Origin: Candidatus Sulfopaludibacter sp. SbA3
GTDB taxonomy: Bacteria > Acidobacteriota > Terriglobia > 2-12-FULL-54-10
DNA length: 7,648 nucleotides
Assembly: GCA_945865705.1 (NCBI GenBank)
Contig: CAMBEY010000139.1
Span: forward strand, 1 to 7,648
Direction: 5' to 3'
Below the pieces are notes generated by a model that had not been told where the DNA came from, did no database searches, and was given only the letters and a program-made list of their open reading frames with translations. The position numbers and the translations under genes are program-made. Of the stretch, positions 5,081 through 7,648 are shown in pieces. Each line of letters starts with the position of its first letter. Within the stretch, counting starts at the first letter, position 1.

Positions 5081-7648
5081 TTATTGTTTCAGCTCCACGA
5101 TGGTGGCGCCGGCGCCGCCTTCATTGGGCGGGGCGGGCGAGAACTTTTCCACCTGCGGGTGCGTCGAGAACATCTCGGCCAGCGCGCGCTTCAGGATGCC
5201 CATTCCGTGACCGTGGACCACGCGCACGCGCGTCAATTGGGCGAGCAGGGCGTTGTCCAGAAATTTGTCCACGCGGCGGACGGCATCCTCGGCGTTCTCG
5301 CCGATTACGTTGATCTCGGCGGATGAACCCTGCGAGGCGTTCTCCATGCGTACGCGGATGCCCGCGCCGCCGCTCCCGCCAGCATGGCTCGCTGCCGGTT
5401 TGCTATTGCTTGAGCTAGTCGACGAGGCGGCTGACGCGGCGGGAATTACTTCGGAGACATCATCATAGGACACCCTCATGCGCAGCGATCCGATCTCCAC
5501 TTCGAGGCCGCTGTCGCTCTTGGCGCGAACGATTCCGGTCTTGTTGAAGCTCTTCAGGTGAACGCGGTCGCCCACGGCGGCCTGGCGCGGCGTGAGCGCG
5601 GGAAGAGGAAGGGCAGCAAAAGCGGCGGCTGCGGGACCGGCAACCGCTTGCTCGGGGGCGCTGGCTTCGGCGTCGGTACCGGTGCCGCTGAGGTGGCTGA
5701 CCCAACTCTGCCGCAGATCGTCCTGCGCCTGCTCCTTGAATTGCGACGCGACCCGTGCGGCCTTCTTAGCGGTGTCGGCGGACTTGCCGGAGCGCGGAGC
5801 GCCAGCCCCTGGATTAGCCAACGCCGCGATCTCTTTCAGCTTTAATTCGGCGCGCTCGTGCAGTTCGCTCGTGAGTGTGTCCAACTGGCGCTCCCACGCG
5901 GCGGCGCGCTCGGTCTCGCGCTGGCGTTGCGTCTCGGCCCAGATGCGTTCGCGCTCGCTTTGCTCCGCCGTTCGCTGTTCCAGATCGGCGCGCAGGCGGG
6001 TGGCGGCTTCGGAGTCCTCCTGCAGGCGCGAGAGAAAGCGTTCGACATCATGATGCGCGGATGACAACGCCTGACGCGCGCGCGCCAGCACGTCGGCGGG
6101 CAGGCCTAATCGTTGCGCAGTAGCCAGTCCGCTAGAGCTGCCGGGACGGCCCAACTCCAGCTTGTAAGTGGGCGCAAGCGTCTCTTCATTGAAACCCATG
6201 CTGCCGCTCTGCTGACCGTCGCTACTAGCCGCGTAGGCTTTCAACGCCATGTGATGCGTGGACGTGACGGCGAAGACGCCCAGCGCGCGGAAGCGTTCCA
6301 TCACCGCGACGGCCAGCGCGCCACCTTCTTCCGGGTCGGTGGCCCCGCCGAGTTCGTCGAGCAGGATCAGCGACGCCGGGGTTACTGACTCCAGCATCGA
6401 CTTGATGTTGAGCAGGTGAGAAGAGAACGTGCTGAGATTCTCGGTGATGGATTGCGCGTCGCCGATGTCGGCGAGCACCTGATCGAAGAATGGAAACTCA
6501 GCGCGCTCGGCGGGCACGGGCAGTCCGGACAAAGCCATTAGCGCCAGCAGCCCGGCGGTCTTCATGGCCACCGTCTTGCCGCCGGTGTTGGGGCCGCTGA
6601 TGACCAACATGCGGCTGTTCTCGCCGAGCGTCAGCGTCAGGGGAACCACGGATGACTGCTTCTCTGATCCCTTGCCGCGCAGCAGCGATTCCAGCAAAGG
6701 GTGGCGCGCGGCCTCCAGCGTCAGGCTCGGCGCGGCGTCCTTCTCACAGAATCGCGGAATCACGCAGTGATATTCCGCCGCGAAGCGCGCCGAAGCGAAA
6801 GCGTGATCGAGACGCGCGAGTATGGCGGAGGTCTCGGCTATTTCCGCGGCGCGGGCGTGGAACGACGCGGTGATCTCGCGCAGGATGCGGTGCACCTCGC
6901 GCGCTTCCTCTTCCTTCAAACGCACCAGATCGTTGTTGGCGTCGATGGTTTCGAGCGGCTCCACGTAGAGCGTCTGGCCGGAAGAACTGGACCCATGTAC
7001 CACGCCGCGCAACTGACTTTTCTTCTGCGCGCGCAGCGGGACGACGAAGCGGTCGCCGCGCACGGTGATGATCTCGTCCTGCGCGGACTCCTCGCCGGAC
7101 ACCTGCCGCAGCAGGTTGCGGAGTGAGGAAAGAATCGTGCGGCGCTGCTTGTCGATCTCCTGGCGGAGGCGCGCCAACTGCGCGCTGGCACGGTCGTCCA
7201 GCTCGCCCGAGGGCAGGAGCTTGCCGGACCACTGGCGGACCAGCGGCTCGAAATCGCCGATGCGCTCACCGACGCTGGCAAGCAATGGAAACTTGCGCCG
7301 TGCCTGCACCAGCGCCGCACGAATCGCGACGGCGACTTCCAGCAACCGCAGCAGTGAGATAATCTGCGGAATCTCCAGCGCCGCGCCTTCCACTCCGATG
7401 CGCTGGAGAATCTCTTCGGGAGCGTCGATGCCGCCGAACGAGATGGATTGGAGATTTGCCGAGTCGCTCTGCGCCGGTCGAATGCCAGACTGCGAGCGCG
7501 TGGACTGTGCAGGGCCGGAGAGTTCACGGCGGTAAGCCATTGCTTCAGCGGCGAGCTTGAGCCGGCCTTCCACTGCATTCGCGTCCCCGCCCGGAGTCAG
7601 ATCGAGGATGGCCTCGCGGCCCAGCGGACAACCGGCGTAGCCCGCCAC
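5081..7648 (-). CDS. mutS2: MutS2 family ATPase/Smr endonuclease, 5' end missing at window edge
   Basis: MutS2 proteins bind branched DNA or stalled, collided ribosomes and are linked to suppression of recombination or to ribosome rescue. They do not do mismatch repair. 855 codons are visible; the first visible codon (GTG, in V-A-G-Y-A-G) aligns inside the usual N-terminus, so about 20 residues probably lie outside the window. Visible residues: Walker A GPNTGGKT at 352-359; a STFSSH signature at 406-411; Walker B LILLDELGGATD at 427-438; THH switch around 464-466; a Glu/Arg-rich coiled coil at about 525-610; a KOW-like segment VGDRVHLKSFNKTG at about 692-705; a Ser/Ala/Gly linker at about 735-765; and a C-terminal Smr domain at about 776-855 with HGHGMG. 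The Smr motif usually written LDLRG reads INVIG here. The gene ends in TAA, with about 170 nt of repeat-rich spacer before the next gene signal. No intrinsic terminator with a U-run follows. Confidence 0.97.
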   Translation of the reverse strand: MAGYAGCPLGREAILDLTPGGDANAVEGRLKLAAEAMAYRRELSGPAQSTRSQSGIRPAQSDSANLQSISFGGIDAPEEILQRIGVEGAALEIPQIISLLRLLEVAVAIRAALVQARRKFPLLASVGERIGDFEPLVRQWSGKLLPSGELDDRASAQLARLRQEIDKQRRTILSSLRNLLRQVSGEESAQDEIITVRGDRFVVPLRAQKKSQLRGVVHGSSSSGQTLYVEPLETIDANNDLVRLKEEEAREVHRILREITASFHARAAEIAETSAILARLDHAFASARFAAEYHCVIPRFCEKDAAPSLTLEAARHPLLESLLRGKGSEKQSSVVPLTLTLGENSRMLVISGPNTGGKTVAMKTAGLLALMALSGLPVPAERAEFPFFDQVLADIGDAQSITENLSTFSSHLLNIKSMLESVTPASLILLDELGGATDPEEGGALAVAVMERFRALGVFAVTSTHHMALKAYAASSDGQQSGSMGFNEETLAPTYKLELGRPGSSSGLATAQRLGLPADVLARARQALSSAHHDVERFLSRLQEDSEAATRLRADLEQRTAEQSERERIWAETQRQRETERAAAWERQLDTLTSELHERAELKLKEIAALANPGAGAPRSGKSADTAKKAARVASQFKEQAQDDLRQSWVSHLSGTGTDAEASAPEQAVAGPAAAAFAALPLPALTPRQAAVGDRVHLKSFNKTGIVRAKSDSGLEVEIGSLRMRVSYDDVSEVIPAASAASSTSSSNSKPAASHAGGSGGAGIRVRMENASQGSSAEINVIGENAEDAVRRVDKFLDNALLAQLTRVRVVHGHGMGILKRALAEMFSTHPQVEKFSPAPPNEGGAGATIVELKQ

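Noticed and set aside
4804..5313. 169-codon plus-strand frame
   Set aside because: It spans the repeat element and the antisense of the mutS2 3' end, its translation turns to Arg/Pro-rich filler, and no start signal or domain is seen.

Overview
The window is GC-rich and every supported gene lies on the minus strand. Read in the direction of transcription (right to left) the order is mutS2 (cut by the right edge), a repeat-rich spacer, a hicB-hicA toxin-antitoxin pair, dnaG (DNA primase), and rpoD (the primary sigma-70 factor), followed by a well-formed intrinsic terminator. The core-gene order and the character of the intergenic repeats fit a bacterial chromosome, most likely of the Acidobacteriota. 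That assignment is inference from gene content and style, not from a marker gene.

Core genes: MutS2 has the MutS-type ATPase core, a coiled coil, a KOW-like segment and a C-terminal Smr domain. DnaG has the CHC2 zinc finger and TOPRIM core. RpoD has regions 1.1, 1.2, 2, 3 and 4, preceded by an unusually long Lys/Ala-rich tail. dnaG and rpoD make up a replication-initiation/transcription-initiation pair like the macromolecular synthesis cluster of other bacteria, here without rpsU. The perfect stem plus U-run at 141-173 ends rpoD transcription.

Accessory insertion: between mutS2 and dnaG lies about 0.8 kb that looks acquired or rearranged. It holds a long dyad repeat (4961-5046), a 9-1-9 palindrome (4928-4946), and a second, decayed copy of the dnaG promoter and first 13 codons (4870-4937). 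The hicBA pair follows. The true dnaG 5' end (4223-4290) and the decayed copy match at 54 of 68 ungapped positions by hand alignment, and they flank hicBA as direct repeats about 647 bp apart. This is the main discovery of the window: the toxin-antitoxin pair sits between two copies of the dnaG 5' end. It suggests either insertion that displaced the original 5' end or duplication of the promoter region.

Regulation visible in sequence: dnaG has a consensus TATAAT ending 6 nt before its ATG and no Shine-Dalgarno sequence, so its mRNA is probably leaderless. hicB has a strong Shine-Dalgarno sequence inside a short inverted repeat, and its stop overlaps the hicA start (TGATG). No tRNA, rRNA, CRISPR array, transposase or integrase was seen.
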